Positions 9,854 through 21,100 of a stretch of 64,000 nucleotides of DNA are shown in pieces (within the stretch, counting starts at the first letter, position 1; each line of letters opens with the position of its first letter). The position numbers were made by a program, and so were the translations under genes. The notes below the pieces were generated by a model. That model was given only the letters and a program-made list of their open reading frames with translations, was not told the DNA's origin and made no database searches. Source of the stretch: Nissolia schottii (Eukaryota; Streptophyta; Magnoliopsida; Fabales; Fabaceae); contig QANU01021212.1 of assembly GCA_003254905.1 (NCBI GenBank), positions 1 to 64,000 of the forward strand, read 5' to 3'.

Positions 9854-12098
9854 ATTTTTATTTTTTTTGATAAGGAAATGGAAGCTTGAGCCGAAACGAA
9901 AGCAAGTAGCAAAACAAAGTTCTGTCATCATGGCCTTGATCAAAGCTAACTACAAAGGCTCATAAAACAACCTATAGACAGAAAACCAAGGCAGGAACGA
10001 GAAAAAAATAGGAAAAAACAACCCACTATGCTAACACCAAGCTACTTACTCTGAAACATCAAACAACCAGAAAGCTGCATACAGAATCCTTAGAGAATAA
10101 AACCGCAACTTGATACAACAGGAAAAGTGCAAAAACCTAGAGAAAACGGCCTAAAGACCTTTGTAATAAAAAACGAAGTTATATGCCCAAAAAGGCCTTG
10201 GATGGGTTACCTTCCAGACCATTTTCTGATTGCTTGAATATTCCAAGCAAACATCGTCAGGATAAATGGCAGCTTTGGTTCCCACGCTCCAGCTCAATGA
10301 CCCAATCTCAACAGAATATGTTCAAATTCATAATCCCATCTTTGTTTGTAGTCTTGGAATAACATATGTTTCCTAATCCGCCAAATAGACCAGATGACCG
10401 CAAACAGCAAAGATTTCCATATATAGTTTCTTATCAAAACCTATAAATGGTGCTCCACACCACGAGTCAAATAACATCACTGGATTGTGAGGCTAGCTTC
10501 CGCTAAGGCTCCAGCATTGAAGGCACTCGTTCCACAACCTGATAGAGATGGGGCAAGCGAAGAACAAGTGTTTTAGGGTCTCTATCTCCCCATACATGAG
10601 GTGCAACGATAGTTATTCCCTGATAGACAGTTCAGGCGATTTTGCAAGATAAACCACATCAGCAGCTCTATGCATGGTGGTGCCAGACCCTCCCATGCCT
10701 TCTTACCGACCAGCCAATCGGTAGAAGAACTTAAGATGTCTTTGAATACCTACCTGCAAAGAAAAATTTGTTACAGCAAAAGATCCAAAACCGTTAAAGC
10801 ACCACCCAATTATATCTCCTACTCCATCAATTACGTTATTCTGACCTATAGCTAGAACAAGGCCATCGAGCAAACGTTCCTCCCAAACAAAAAGTCTCCT
10901 CCTCCATACCAGCTCCCATTGCCCAACTCCATCCACCCAAGTCCCACATTAGCAATAAAGTTATTCTGACAAATAGAAATAGAGAATAAGCGAGGAAAGC
11001 GGTCATTGAGGCTTGTCTCCCTGGTCCAGACATCAAGCCAAAGTCTTGTCAGTTTGCCATCTCCCACTTTGTGGCGCATACCAAGCTGATAAATCTTTCG
11101 GATTTCAGTCCCAAAACTAGCCGAGTCACAGATTTGCCTCCAAATACTAGGTGGGCTTATGGTAGGGGTAATATGACTAGTGGTAAAAGGGGTCAATCCG
11201 TGGTTAGAGCACACTACTCTTTCCCACAAGGAAGTTGAACTGCTAGGGAATCTCAACCACCAATTAAAGAGAAGCCCAGCATTTTGGATAAGGATATCCC
11301 CTACTCCTAAGCCACCCAGGGCCTTTGGTCTCTGTATGATCTCCTATGAAATCAATGGAATCCCTTTCCTACCATCATTGCCATGCCAAAAGAATTTCCT
11401 TTTGGAGCTTGATTATGGAGAACGCCACTGCCTTAGGAATTTTGAAGAGGCTCAAGAAATAATAAATAGGTAGGCTATTAAGCACTGACTTGATCAACAC
11501 AAGTTTTCCTTCTGGATAGCAGCTTTCTATAATGCTAATCTCTTCTCCACCTTATCTATCACCGATTTCCAAGTAGATGATTTCTTGGGGTTAGCGCCTA
11601 TATGATGAATCCCCATGTAAGTGATTGGGAGCTTAACAACAGAGCACTGCAATAGATCCTTTATCACCGTGACCCATTCTGACTCGCAGCCCAGAGGAAT
11701 AAGCGCTAACTTCCCGAAATTAATGTTCAACTCTGACATAACTGAGAAACAGGCCAGGATTCGCTTATAATTCTGCAGGTAGCTAGTGTTTGCCACGGCG
11801 AACAATTTCCTAGTGATGCCTGATAGCAATGCCCTTGACCAGACCAATTTGCTTAGCCTTAGTCACTATTCTATTGAAGACTTCCGCCACCAGTAGGAAG
11901 AGAAACGTGATAAAGGATCTCCTTGTCTAAGGCATCTTTGGAGAGGGAATGGAGCTATAGGGGAGCCGTTGATAAGATGGACATGTTGGATGAAGAGACA
12001 CAGTGGAGTGCCCACGTCCTCCATTTGTTGCAAAAACTCATATTCTGAAGCACCTCCTCAAGGAAGTCCCATCTGTCGTAAGCATTTTGGAAATCAAG
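9854..12098 (-). mobile_element. 5'-truncated L1-type LINE retrotransposon
   Basis: On the minus strand, broken frames encode reverse-transcriptase pieces. Near 12090-11900 is NGSPIAPFPLQRCLRQGDPLS; the open frame 11847-11527 continues the palm/thumb part (INFGKLALIPLG, LPITYMGIHHIG); 11256-10852 carries the later region with LWERVVCSNHG and KVGDGKLTRLWLDVW, typical of plant L1 (zf-RVT end). A T-run at 9855-9869 on the plus strand is the 3' A-rich tail. Near-matching 12-base repeats TTGCAATTTGGA (ending 9853) and TTGTAATTTGGA (12099-12110) may be the target duplication. Several stops and frameshifts make it inactive. Confidence 0.85.
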
Positions 12099-12110
12099 TT
12101 GTAATTTGGA

Positions 12111-12590
12111 TCGATGTATGAATTTTTGTTTAAATATTAGGTTGTTGTTGCAATTTAGATTCTTGTTGATCTATTAGATTCTTGATCTATGAATGTTGAA
12201 TTTTTGTTTAAATATTAAACAAACTATAGTAAATAGGTCATGGTAAACAGACCATGATAAAAATAGGCTTGACAACAAGTTTTTGGTTAAAAACAAAAAA
12301 AAGAGGCTAGTTTGTCAGGCTTCAGGCCAGACCTCTTAAACAAGCTAGGCCAAACCGAAAAAAAAAAAAGTTTTTGATAGTCAACAGACCAAGCTCAAGC
12401 CAAAAATTAATGACACATGCTTGACTTTTAAATAGTACGGCCTAGCCTAGTTTGGCCTAGTCTGTCCTCACCCTAATGTATAAGGGAGGTCTTATAAAAC
12501 TTGGGCTCTTTCACTCTAATAGCTAACTTTTATAGTGTGATTTTTCTAATGTTCATGTGCTCGGATCACCCTATCAACTATTTTCGTTAG
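12111..12590. other. Intergenic repeat-like DNA
   Basis: Not coding. 12120-12230 has repeated TTGATCTAT/AATTTTTGTTTAAATATTA strings; 12270-12480 is a diffuse repeat built on GGCCTAG/CAGGCCAGACC-type words, a common anonymous repeat style in plant genomes. The similarity to the left flank of the LINE (9770-9853) suggests the LINE landed in a repeat. Confidence 0.4.
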
Positions 12591-12995
12591 GCTGCGGGTC
12601 TTCAGCACTCCAATGAGCATGGGCAAAATATAAATATTGGAGCTATACAGTTAATTAAATTAGTTATCTTTATATTGTACATATTGTTTGTTAGTTTATG
12701 ATGTATCTATTTAGTTAGCTTTCTTACCTTTGTATATAAGCTAGCTCTCTCTTAGTTCATCACTCGCGGATGCAACACAAAGTATTTAGATTATTTATTA
12801 GCAGAACCATTTGAATAGTGAGAGGGAGGAGAAAAAAAAAGATAGAGAGACAACCCAAATTCTTCATTTTATTGGTCCAACCATGCCAATCATAATTTAT
12901 TTAAAATTAAGGATAATAATAATAATGATAATCCGAATACCCCGAATTGCACACTTCATTATAGTTGAGGCTCCAGATTTTTTTATCATACGGGA

Positions 12996-13456
12996 TCAAT
13001 AAGCAATCCTATGGCAACAATGACAATGTCCACTGCCAATATATGGGATTGCACACGCAGAATTACTACTTTCTCGAGGATATCCATGGCTTTCGCAAGT
13101 AACTATGCAATCATCATCCCTTACGCATGTTTCATCAGTATACATACATTGGAGTGTCGGGCTTACACCAAATACTGCACAAAAATTATGAAATTTGTTA
13201 AAAATAAAAGTTTCACAAAGTAATTAACCAAATTGCAATAGATATCTTGGTTGAACTCATAGCTTAGCAGTTGTTCACGCATCTCATAAGCTGAGACTTC
13301 AATGTTCGATTCTATCACTTTTCCTACTGCTTAGTAAAAAAAAATGCAATAGATATCAACAATTGACACAGTATTTGAACCTGTGGTTGGGGTAGTGGAG
13401 ATCACAATAAGGAAGAAAATGAAAAACATGCAAAGCTGAGACCTTGTTATTGCCAT
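12996..13456 (-). CDS. Defensin-like secreted cysteine-rich peptide, copy 2
   Basis: Two exons, complement(13381-13456) and complement(12996-13174), give 84 residues. Signal peptide MAITRSQLCMFFIFFLIV... is nearly the same as in copy 1; the mature part keeps all eight cysteines with identical spacing (x6, x5, x3, x13, x9, x1, x0) but most other residues differ (for example GYTGETC against MYTDETC). A stop codon three residues after CCHR shortens the tail (CCHRIAY) relative to copy 1 (CCHRLLVDPVG). Exon 1 length (76 bp) and the splice phase are unchanged. The 5' leader carries a 61-bp insertion. No break suggests loss of function. A plus-strand open frame at 13011-13223 is its antisense shadow. 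Confidence 0.85.
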
Positions 13457-13556
13457 CTTTTGCAAATATGATCGGTTGATGGTTTTGGGATATTTTTATT
13501 TTTATTATACAATTGATTTTATTTTTTTTTTGGATACAGATGGGGTTGGGAATTGC

Positions 13557-13565
13557 ATTTATATA
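13557..13565 (-). promoter_or_regulatory. TATA box of defensin-like copy 2
   Basis: TATATAAAT on the minus strand, corresponding to the box of copy 1, but here 100 bp from the ATG because 61 bp were inserted between them. Confidence 0.55.
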
Positions 13566-13924
13566 ATTCCTGCACAGGTACTAAATTTTATTTTAATCTA
13601 ATAGTCAAAAGAACAATTGAATGAAGAAAGATAATATGAAAATTAATTTTAAGTAATAGTGAAGAAAGAGAATTTGACTTGTTAAAAATATATATAGATT
13701 AAATTAAAATTATTAATATTAACAAAAAAAAATAAAATATGATATGAAAATAAATTATTTATACCATTTGTTAAAATTACAAACTTCTTATATGTTAACC
13801 TAATGGTAAATGCACATTATGATTTTAAGATAAGAATCCAATTTGACTTTTAGAAAATATGTCAGTTAAACTTCTTGTATAAAAACTATAACATGTCAAT
13901 TTTGATTATATCAAAATAATAAAA

Positions 13925-14160
13925 AGGGTTAATTAAGTTTTTAATCTCTGTAATTTGGGAAAGTTTGGTTTTAGTTTCTCAGTGTCAGTTTTAGTCCCTG
14001 TAAAATATCAAAATTTGGTTTTAGTCCCTGTTAACGGTGCTGACGTGTCACTTGACGTCGCTGACGGGGCGTCACACGTGGACACTCCACGTGGCGGAGC
14101 CCATATTTTTGGGTCCAACCCAGAACCCTACCCGACCCGACCCGTTTTAAAAAAAAAAAT
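13925..14160 (+). repeat. Half of a fold-back repeat (TTTGGTTTTAGTCCCTGT family)
   Basis: It holds several copies of TTTGGTTTTAGT(C)CCTGT followed by GTTAACGGTGCTGACG and a GACCCGACCCG run. The same words occur in one arm of the fold-back element at 62736-63269. The partner arm is not seen here, so it appears truncated by the LTR-like block to its right. Confidence 0.6.
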
Positions 14161-14241
14161 TAAAAACCCAAAATCCCCAAAATCCTCAACAGATCCCCAA
14201 ACTAAACTCTTACAAAGTGTGCCCCGCTGGGCGTGCCAATT

Positions 14242-14877
14242 TGTTTTAGGGAATTTTGGTCAATAACAAGTTAAGGACCTTTTCACCATAAAAATTTGAT
14301 TCAAGATCTTGATTCGGGGAATTCAACTTGATTCCCTTAATGAGTGAGTTCTAAAGTAAGAATGCTTGTTCAGAAGGAAGAAGTTGAAAAAATCAAGAAT
14401 TCATGAACCAAAACATACATGTAATGATAATCAAAGTATTCAATTGAAACAGGGATGAAGAACAACTCTGATTACAAAATGATAAAAAGCAAAGTACTTG
14501 GATTACAAAGGAAATAAAAAGCAAATAATGGAAATGGAATGCTAATCCAACGAATTGAAACAACAGAAAGCTTAGGAAATTACTTGATTTCCTCTCCTAC
14601 TCGTGTGTCGCGATGACTTTGTGAGTATGTGCGAGGAGTTACAAGTGTGTATTTTGGGAAATTATGCTACGCTAGGCGTGCCTATTTATAGTGAAAGTGG
14701 TCTTCATGCATGCTCTCCACGTATCCCTGGTGCGGTTGAGCCCCATGATCTCCACTTCATTTTGTTGAGTGCTTCTTCTTAAAACCGCCAAGCAACTTCT
14801 TTCTGATTAACTTCTTTGTTTTCGCTCCAAATAACTTTCATACGTTTAAATTTTCAATTTAAATCGTGGCGTCAACA
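14242..14877 (-). mobile_element. LTR-like block
   Basis: On the minus strand the block begins TGTTGACGCCACG (14877) and ends in AAACA (14242), giving TG...CA termini. It has a TATA box (CTATAAATAG, around 14690-14700) 180 bases in. Immediately beyond its end comes AATTGGCACGCCCAGCGGGG, which has the look of the primer-binding and leader sequence next to plant LTRs. Only about 80 bp of possible internal sequence follow. No target duplication is visible, so the call is moderate. Confidence 0.45.
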
Positions 14878-15829
14878 ATTATTTTCCTCACTAGATTGTT
14901 TGTCGTCCTCAAAGTTATTACCTTAGATTTGCTTGTTTAGAAAATCCCAAGTTATTGAATTGGTTGTTCCTCACTTATTTCTAAATTCGTCGCTCCTTCG
15001 TCATCCACTCTTAGAAAACATTTATTTCTTCTCGGATAACAAAATATGTTGACAATTATCTTTTCTTAGTCGCCCTTTCTTTTCTTAAGACCTTAAACCC
15101 TTAAGGTCGACAGTGCTAGTTTCAACCAAAAAGAGGGTTGTCGAAGCTCCTTCTTGTCCTTTAAACACTCTCAGACCCTTATTTTACTTAAATACTCTCA
15201 TGAGGTGGGTCCCTTGTGTCTCTTCGACTTTCTCTATTCATTTTTGGTATAACACCAACATACTCATCATCCTCATTCACCTTCAAACAACCACTTTTAT
15301 AACCTCATCTTCTTTGACGGCCACTTACCCTGAAAAGTCCCATTATCATTTTATCTACAGTCAATAAGATCTCATTCATCTACTCTTTGAAAACCAAAAT
15401 ACCTCATAAAAAGGAAGGAAAAAAAACAAGTCAAGCCAAGCTCAAACTAAGCAAAAATGTGAAATTAAAATTTAAAATTTATTACTAAGTTTTTAATTGT
15501 TTCCCTAATCAAATACCATATCTATTCTTTATGAAACACTTCAACCAAATTAAATAAAGATATTTTAATAAACTTACTTTTTAAGTCATTCTTAATTTTT
15601 AGTTTCTTAATAGTCATGCATTTAATTAAGGTGAAAATACTCTCTCTATTCTTTTTTATCTGTCATTTTGAGCAAATTTTTTTGTTCTAAAATATCTATC
15701 ACTCTCATTTATCTATGCAATATTTTATTATTAAATTTTCAATTATGCCCATGGTCAAGTTCTCTTGAAGAATTTAGCCAACATGGAAGAGACTAACCAA
15801 GTCTTTGCTGAGTAAGTGACCAAGTTGGC
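14878..15829. other. Intergenic DNA, no gene supported
   Basis: An 84-codon open frame at 15113-15367 has no recognisable motif and lies in T/C-rich low-complexity sequence. I see nothing else. Confidence 0.4.
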
Positions 15830-15844
15830 CCTTGTAGTATTATA

Positions 15845-16712
15845 CAACAACAAGAGAGCCTTATCCCACTACATGGGGTCAGCTACATGGATCAAGCGAC
15901 GTTATAATGTCCTATCAAGTGCCATTTTTCATGTAAATCATTAACTTCTAAATCTCTTCTAATAGTTTCCTCAATAGTTTTTTCTAAATATCTCCTACCT
16001 CTAGCTGATGAGTTACTCGTCACTTGATCTATTCTTTTCACTACGGCTTCTAATGATTTTATTCTCACCTGTCCAAACCACCTAAGATAGGATTCTACCA
16101 TCTTTTGTACTATAGGTGCTACCCCGACCTTCTCCCTAATGCAATCGTTCCTAATCCTATCTTGTTTAGTGTGTCCACACATCCACCGTAGCATTCTCAT
16201 TTCCACAACATTGTGTTTATTTTCTTGTTAGCTTTTTATTGCCCAACACTAAATCCCATATAATACTGTTGGTCTTATAATTGTGTGGTAAAATTTTCCC
16301 TTAAGCTTGAGTGACACTTTTCTATCACACAGAACTCTCAATGTACTCCTTCATTTCATCTACCCAGCTTGGATCCTATGATTAACATTACTCTCTCTCT
16401 CTCCATCATTTTGGATCATGGAGCCAAGGTACTTGAACCTTGTGACGTGTGGTATAGGATCGTCTCCAATTTTCACCTTTACATTTGGATTTGTATGCCT
16501 TTTATTAAATCTACATTTCATATTTCGGTCTTACTTTTACTTATACAAAGACTGTGTGTTTCTAACGCTTGTCTCCATAGTTTTAACGTTCCATTTAACT
16601 CTTTTCTCGACTTTCCCACCATAACAATGTCATCCGAGAAAAGCATGCATTGGGGCACAAGGCCTTGAATGTGTTCACTAAGAGCATCCAAGACAATGGT
16701 GAAAAGATAGGG
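15845..16712 (-). mobile_element. 5'-truncated RTE-type LINE retrotransposon
   Basis: It is flanked by a perfect 15-bp target duplication CCTTGTAGTATTATA at 15830-15844 and 16713-16727. On the minus strand it encodes reverse-transcriptase pieces: LFTIVLDALSEHIQG and CMLFSDDIVMVG (the catalytic YADD-type box as FSDD) near 16700-16600, then MEMRMLRWMCGHTKQDRIRND and VAPIVQKMVESYLRWFG near 16206-16050. It ends with the GTAGTGGGATAAGGC...TTGTTGTTG tail typical of RTE LINEs. The frame is broken between the pieces. A sister copy is at 24693-25300. Confidence 0.9.
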
Positions 16713-16727
16713 CCTTGTAGTATTATA

Positions 16728-17940
16728 GCAGAAAGAAAAATGTAAAATTATCATTTTGCCCTCACGTGTTTTTTTTTTTTCCTTTCTTTTCTTCTCTCTC
16801 ATCTCTTTCACTCCCTCTACCCCTCACAAATGCAGAGACTCCCGGCATCACCGTGCCCCCAATGCCACTGTCGTTCTGTACCCCTACTCCGGCAATGATG
16901 GTGGAAATTCTTTTTTGCTAAACTCGTCACGGTGATCGCTGCACAGGGTTTGTACATCCTCTATAGCTACCATTCAAGTTGTAGCTTTCTTGTCATTGAT
17001 TCCAGTGCTGACCAAATCTCGACGATGATTTTGCGATGCCGTGGTGACATCGCCTGTGAAGCCCAAAACACAAGCCATCGCTCCGTGCCAAGCTTGACAT
17101 CGCCACAAGCTCGGCGTCACGAAACATGCAACACCACTCACCCTTGATGTCTGTCATTCCCGATTTCCCAATGTTGAAGTTGGAAAACCCAAATGTTTGG
17201 GGGTCTTTCTTTACCCTTTTCTTCACATTTTGATTCATTATTTTAATTTTCAGTTTCATCTATTTTAGATTTCTGATTTGTGATACTTTTCCTTACTCCT
17301 TAATATTAGGTCGTGGCTATCAGATTCAATCGCAAGTTCTGTTTTCAAATTTCAGCAAAATGAGGAAACATAGAGAACAAAGATATCAGATTGAGAAGCT
17401 ATCATTTGATAGTGGGATGTTGCATAGCTCATTACCTTACCAGGCAGCCAATGAGATTTGTTCAATGGGTGAAAATGACTAATCAATAGAAAAATTATTA
17501 AAATACAACAACGAATTATAATATAATTACTTTTCACATAAAAATCTTAATCGTTCATTTCTTATTGGATGGATGAGATTTAGGGACCAAATTGGTCCCT
17601 AACTCAACCCTCTCTGCAGAAGTCTTAGCCTAGCTGACATAGTATAGCTACATAGTAAAACGTTAAACCTAAATAAGGGTAATTAATAAAATTGTTCTAT
17701 TAATTATTCCTGATTGGGACCCACGGTTAAAAATTAACCTAGAGAAGAAGTAATTAGGAAGGAGGGAGTACCTATTTTGATTCTTTTTCTTTTTAGTTTA
17801 TCGAACTATTTTGATTCATCTTGATTCCTCACACTTCGCAGCTACTTTTACATTTAATGGGTCGCTGGTTAGGCAACTTCGCCTACCACAGGTAATAGTA
17901 CACCAGCGCATATTTCATTTCGTTTTGATTATTATTCTCC
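16728..17940. other. Intergenic DNA upstream of the E2 gene
   Basis: 16800-17160 is less AT-rich than its surroundings and has overlapping open frames on both strands (16932-17147 plus, 16993-17259 minus) but no motif I recognise; it could be a gene scrap. The rest is AT-rich. The last few hundred bases should hold the E2 promoter, but no TATA box stands out. Confidence 0.35.
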
Positions 17941-17948
17941 TCTTTTTC

Positions 17949-17977
17949 ACTCTCTCTCTCTCTCTCTCTCTCTCTAT
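17949..17977. repeat. (CT)n tract in the E2 5' region
   Basis: About 14 CT units, 140 bp upstream of the E2 start codon, probably in or next to the 5' leader. CT-rich leaders are common in plant genes. Confidence 0.9.
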
Positions 17978-18118
17978 TATTTTGCTGTTACGCTAAACAA
18001 CAAGAACAGCTGCTACTACTACAAATAACAAACAAGTACCCCTTTCTTCTAATTTTTCTCTTTTTTCATTTCAACACAAACAAGTACTCTTTCGCTTTTC
18101 CTTCTCTCATTGTCAGCG

Positions 18119-21100
18119 ATGGCACTCTCACGCCTTCGTCACCCTCTCTTCTCTCGCTCCCTTCGGCTCCTCTCCTACTCCTCCTCCACCAGATCCCTTT
18201 CTCGGTACACTCTCTCTCACGCTGATGTGTTTCTGATCCTTGTTTTTTGTTGTTTTAAGCTTGAGATTCTTCTTTGATCTTTCCACTGCTTTGGTTTAAA
18301 TTTGATGATAGGGTTCCGAGTTTTTAGCTCGTGAATCGTTCTGTTTCCTGGAATTTCGAATATTGTTGCTCTAGTTTTTTTCGTATTTGTGAGCTTGCTA
18401 TAGTTAATTTTGGCTTGCATTTTCTTTTTTGCGGGAAAATATGTGGGGGGTTTTGTGCTTGGGTGTTTGGATTGTGATTGTAGCTGTGTTAGGATTTTTG
18501 CGCTGGGAACAATTTAGAGGAAGAGTTCTTTTGTGATTGAAGCTCAAATTCGTCGAGTGTTTTAGTAGTTGGTATTTCTTTTGAAGTGGATTTTGCTATC
18601 CCTCACTTTAGAGATAGCTTGGTGAGTTGTTATGCACTCCACTAGGGGGCTGGGAGAGTAGTGCTGAATCTGTAAGCTGGATCCTTCTCTAAATCAGGTT
18701 GCTCTGTCATTCAACTAGGGGGTTGGTTGTATGCTCCACTGGATGTGCCTAATTTCTGCTTGTGAAGGCGACTCGATGATATGAGCTTGTATGGAAAATG
18801 TTGTGTGTGACTTAAATTCTAGGGGTCAAATGAATGTAGAAGACAGTAATCTCATAATTTGTTTACAGTAAGTTATTATTAGGTCATTTCAAATCTGTAT
18901 GAGCTCTCCACAGCGCCAGCAGTTATTGGAACTGTTCACCCAAACGAAACTGTACTTGTTTGTTCAGGCTTTATTGCAGTTAGCAGGTTCATGCATATCT
19001 ATGGATAATGTAAAAATAATATGAATAAGGTTTATGGTATGGACTGGTAAAAGGAGAAGGGTTGGATGTTGGTTTCATATTTATGTGCATAGATAATGTG
19101 GAATGTAGTATGTTCTTGAATTTGTTGACTGAAGAACTTTTAGGTTTGTCTGCCATGTGCAAATTGTCCAGCTTCCGTTAGGACTGTTGTACACTAAACT
19201 GAAATGGTACTGGCAATTACTTAAATATTAGCACTATTTTTATCATGTTTTCTTTAATTATTTGTTTGATCCATCTGTACCGAATATGACATGCATTATC
19301 ATTTGGTAGCATCCTTTACTTATCACATGCCATTCTGAATTGCTTTGTTTACATTTGCTATATGGTGGGATTTCAATGATCAAAGAATCTTTAATTTTAT
19401 TATACAATGCTGCTTTGATGCGTTTTTTTCTTTTTCTTTTTATAATGCTGCTTCTAAGGGTCTAATATATCATTTTGGATTATCTTTCTGTTGCAGAACC
19501 GCAAATTCAGGGATATTTTCGTTGGGTTGTGATGGGTATCAAAGGTTTGCATCTGCTAGCCTGCATTTTCTGTTCATTAACTGCAAACTTAGTTCTTTTC
19601 TTTTTTTTTTCCCCTCTTATTACCATTTTTATTTATAATTTGAAATTTGAAAATAGGGAATATCTCATTATGACCATTAGAGTTGAAGCTGTCTCCCTTT
19701 TAGACCACCCAATTACAGTTAGGAATCGGATGACCATTTCTTTTCTTTTAAACTCAACCTGCCTTTCTTGAGCTTTTGATATAAAAATGTAAAACCGTGC
19801 CAATATAGAATCATCAACCTACGTGTCTTGATCCAACATCAAGTGGTCCAACTCCAATCCATTTTAGATGCATCCGTCAGGTTTGAACTTCTTTGGTTGA
19901 CCAGATATTCTCTTCAGCATGTCAAAATTATGAGCTGGTGGGGGGATTGGCATTCTCTTCTTTGCACATGTCACACAAATGTCACATCTTTCATTTAGCA
20001 TAATTTTTCTTCCCTGTCCTTTACATTGTCATCCTGGCTATTCACTAATGGTGATGTTTATCAGGCCTGCATCTTTGTCTAGGCTTACTGGAGTATGTGA
20101 TAATCCTTTGAAGCCAAAGGTTAGTATTTAAATGGATAGAATATTTCTAATTGTGACTACAATGTTCTCTGACAACTTTCAACATTTTTCCCAGTGGATT
20201 GGTGTCAAATACTTCTCTTCTGGAGGTAATTGATGTTTCACTTTCCTGCATTTTTTTAGAGTTTTACTCTTGCTGCTTTAGTTAACATGTTTGTGCCGTT
20301 CTCTTATTATGATATATCTTACATTTGGTTATGGTTTTTAAAACGAAATTCTGGTGATTAAAGGGCATAATTTGCATGTATCAAGTCTTTTGCATCTGGT
20401 TATGTTTGCTTCTGAACAATTTTTCCCCTTTTGATAGACTCGTCACACATGGTCATTGGGATGCCAGCTTTATCTCCTACAATGGTGAGCTTGTCAGAAC
20501 AATTGATTTGTTTTTCTCTTTGTTTTTTTTTTTTCCGGTTCATTATATTGCTTCAATGGAGTGTTGTTGACCTTTTCTTGTGGTTTCAGACCCAAGGTAA
20601 CATTGCAAAATGGAAAAAGAAAGAAGGGGATAAGGTCAGATGGTATAGAGTATTATTACATTTTGATTTTGACAGTTGTAGATCACAATCTGTTTGCTTT
20701 TATGCTTTCACTTTTGAAACTGACTTCTGTTAATTAATTAATCATTTCCTCCTTGCTTTTAACAGATAGAAGTGGGTGATATACTATGTGAAATTGAGAC
20801 TGACAAAGCTACACTTGAATTTGAAAGTCTTGAAGAGGGGTAATTTTTTTTCTTCTTCTGTTCATTTTCTCCTTGTAATTGTTGGATGATTTGTAATTTA
20901 TTAACCTGTTTGAGAGTTTGTTATCATCTACAAAATTAATATGTATGTTCCACTTCTTTTTGGGGGCTAAGTAATAATCAGAAGCTTTGCTGGTGAACAA
21001 TTCCTGAAAGACCAGCATTAAGGATATCCAAATTGAAGGCGTTCGGGATTTCTGTTTTTGCCTTTTTATGATAGAAGAAGGTCTCCAGGGAATCATGTGA

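Noticed and set aside
13011..13223. Plus-strand open frame of 70 codons
   Set aside because: It is the antisense of exon 2 of defensin-like copy 2.
15113..15367. 84-codon open frame
   Set aside because: Low-complexity T/C-rich sequence without motif or splice context.
16369..16668. Plus-strand open frame of 99 codons
   Set aside because: It is antisense to the RTE LINE, whose minus-strand frame has clear reverse-transcriptase motifs.
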